Source: Methanobacteriota archaeon
Lineage (GTDB): Archaea > Thermoplasmatota > E2 > JACPAO01 > JAHWKR01
Length of the DNA stretch: 32,801 nt
NCBI GenBank assembly: GCA_019347805.1
Contig: JAHWKR010000038.1
Location: forward strand, 1 to 32,801
Direction: 5' to 3'
The notes beneath the pieces were generated by a model. The model saw only the letters and a program-made list of their open reading frames with translations. It searched no databases and was not told the origin of the DNA. Made by a program: the position numbers and the translations under genes. Below, piece after piece: positions 32,201 to 32,801 of this stretch (position 1 is the stretch's first letter; each line of letters starts with the position of its first letter).

Positions 32201-32801
32201 GGACGGCTTCTTCGGCCCCTACCATCTCTTCAGTCTGAATCGATCAAGCGCTGGGGAGTACCAAGCGACCATCCGGAAGGCACTCTCTGTGCCCAATCAG
32301 AACGAGACCCAGATGAATATCCGTGTCGTGGAAATCGGCTCGACGGTGTACGGCGCGGTCGGCGAGCAGTCACAGATAATCGTGGATGAAGAGCCGCTCA
32401 TCCTCTCGTATGTCGTGAACGAGACGAGTGGCCTTCACGTCAACGCTTCCGTAGAGGCCCATGTGGACATCGGTAATGAAACCGTGGTCGTGGCTCTCAG
32501 CGAATCCACGTCGGCCATGCCCGAAGAACACGTCTTCTCCGCGTCCTTGACCCGTGATTGGACCTCAGGTTCGATCGGGCTCCGATACGTTGCCACAGGT
32601 GCTGTCGATGGTCTGGGAGAGTTTCGAAGGGTGGAAGCGTCATCCGTTTCGGTTGTTTCTCCGATTGAGTATTTGGTAAATATCACGAGCGTGACACCAT
32701 CGGATCCTTGGCGTGGAGAGGAAGTGGAGGTGCATGCAGAGGTCCATGTACTGACCGAGAGAGCCGCTGGCAATATCTTCGTGCAATTGTACGATGATGA
32801 G
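29247..32801 (+). CDS. Large exported LamG / alpha-beta hydrolase protein, partial
   Basis: An open frame of at least 1185 codons that runs off the window edge without a stop. With the GTG at 29247 the N-terminus has a basic NNRRR stretch and a signal core (GAMIAILVLFGSSLPTSEA). An ATG at 29307 is the alternative but loses the basic part. Domains: LamG/concanavalin-like (about 48-260: IAQWKFKEGSG, GLAFDGIDDFVQL, WHHVAGTFDG, GIIDEAAIYDYALS); an Fn3-like segment; an alpha/beta-hydrolase with HFLHGW, the elbow GHSMGG (Ser659), GDGQVPVKSG (Asp809) and FKFHESIP (His841); then beta-sandwich-like regions. It is probably a secreted or surface lipase/esterase with a carbohydrate-binding module. Codon use is clearly more A/T-rich than its neighbours. 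Confidence 0.85.
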   Translation, partial: MPTLSNNRRRTSPIGNSLGAMIAILVLFGSSLPTSEANDPPLTAEASSGPIAQWKFKEGSGNILQDVTGNGHDGTIHGAQWTTGRSGNGLAFDGIDDFVQLANPETLTPQRFSLEAWARPEKQLYGADNTYTGVLVSWSATDHNAIGRGYHLRFSSGSDPDQQYFNVIKGDGGSSYDGAYDFTPHEIGLWHHVAGTFDGAYLRIYVNGNLQQIEPASSTVDYQNLLGAFIGKFQDNYYGSKGHFHGIIDEAAIYDYALSAEEIKAKALTAPEHAIACVGDSNSEARITWTPAGSFGSGYLVRVQRPGSVEFEDVALVGTTTTTVDITSSGVHTFRVHGWKNFEISNDYAETILDPAGPFCKYMWHDILDDHRLAVTDVPTWETYGWRSIDYPRWFAGGQGTPIEINVNMGDLANMQDVHKRSHYRVDLDIDVRAPQWFDGDGKFDPVSNQGDSGDDPCYLAGGPVVHMYVNGVYADEVRANPKSGCSPSLTCETCPSYSLDSDEAGKGLFLLVPQDLINPGDNTFKFVIRKPSYTTTSAAHDSLLDHYVVRLKSVMVELVAPPVHFLHGWTPAPNPTHEDRPVGWHDDLARRINDYATTRLSQDPWRWSRIDQGQDPFVLFKYDRKQEWRFSSTDLYYDIRDKYASLGFGGDGWLFGHSMGGLVSRWYVEVMGGDTRIEKIAFTATPHTGTRVARDYTDHGCDGEWIPTVGFIGPYDDADGKNLEKSRRFRYDCDDPVSWKPWHDLNVGAYDRISGRDVAADFGLRPDHPPTFFMNDYAFPASGVQYFTVIGDGVKDDGSCLWACTAGDGQVPVKSGTLNWTLPYAVIQKTDDSTNAFKFHESIPAQEQTAIWLARYFLSLDVRTGELSPAGYYPIGNPDDSQYRSPIASHRDGPGASETQDSEDVTTAPPGTRISVDQTAVVFGNQSLENEKTFTFNRKDNGTVAIAVRLTPYDENLVVSLTDPEGGSISSAGQSSVSGSHELVDGFFGPYHLFSLNRSSAGEYQATIRKALSVPNQNETQMNIRVVEIGSTVYGAVGEQSQIIVDEEPLILSYVVNETSGLHVNASVEAHVDIGNETVVVALSESTSAMPEEHVFSASLTRDWTSGSIGLRYVATGAVDGLGEFRRVEASSVSVVSPIEYLVNITSVTPSDPWRGEEVEVHAEVHVLTERAAGNIFVQLYDDE

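Overview
The window looks like a chromosomal segment of a high-GC archaeon. The evidence is archaeal information-processing genes (NucS/EndoMS mismatch endonuclease, archaeal Trm1, RlmE/FtsJ, a THEP1-type NTPase) and at least ten genes with a TATA-like box about 25-32 bases before the start codon, the pattern of leaderless archaeal transcripts. Exported proteins with signal peptides and C-terminal membrane anchors, and a multi-membrane Ser/Thr kinase, would suit a Thermoplasmatota-like lineage. That placement is inference only.

Layout. 0.1-8.1 kb is housekeeping: a minus-strand unit nucS - MidA-like methyltransferase - small membrane protein; plus-strand membrane proteins, rlmE and a 3-TM protein; then minus-strand trm1, DUF309, a small membrane protein and a THEP1-like NTPase. 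8.4-12.5 kb is a remodelled segment. A Cu(I) P-type ATPase with three near-identical metal-binding N-terminal repeats sits between two copies of a ~110 bp sequence. One copy is the 3' end of an intact PQQ-type sugar dehydrogenase plus a terminator-like hairpin; the other is a frameshifted remnant. 12.6-13.3 kb is a two-gene unit of a small unknown protein and a nucleotidyltransferase, resembling toxin-antitoxin modules.

13.3-18.7 kb is an envelope, metal and thiol region: several signal-peptide proteins with C-terminal anchors, a His-rich membrane protein, a tiny Met-rich membrane peptide, a His/Cys-rich exported protein, an HTH-TRASH (CopT-like) metal regulator and an exported thioredoxin-like protein (WCPVC). 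With the Cu-ATPase this suggests periplasm-like copper handling. 18.7-20.6 kb is a redox-stress group: pirin, DoxX and a divergent HxlR regulator around an AT-rich operator-like region. 20.9-24.6 kb is a translationally coupled etfB-etfA-fixCX operon in which the ETF dehydrogenase and its ferredoxin are fused.

24.7-29.0 kb holds a DUF4097-like lipoprotein, a winged-helix/FHA fusion and, convergent to it, a multi-TM Ser/Thr kinase; kinase and FHA protein look like a signalling pair. 29.2 kb to the window end is one open reading frame, unfinished at the edge, for a large exported protein: LamG-like domain, alpha/beta-hydrolase with a visible Ser-Asp-His triad, then beta-rich domains. Its codon use is visibly less GC-rich than the rest of the window. 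No tRNA, rRNA, CRISPR array or transposase was seen.
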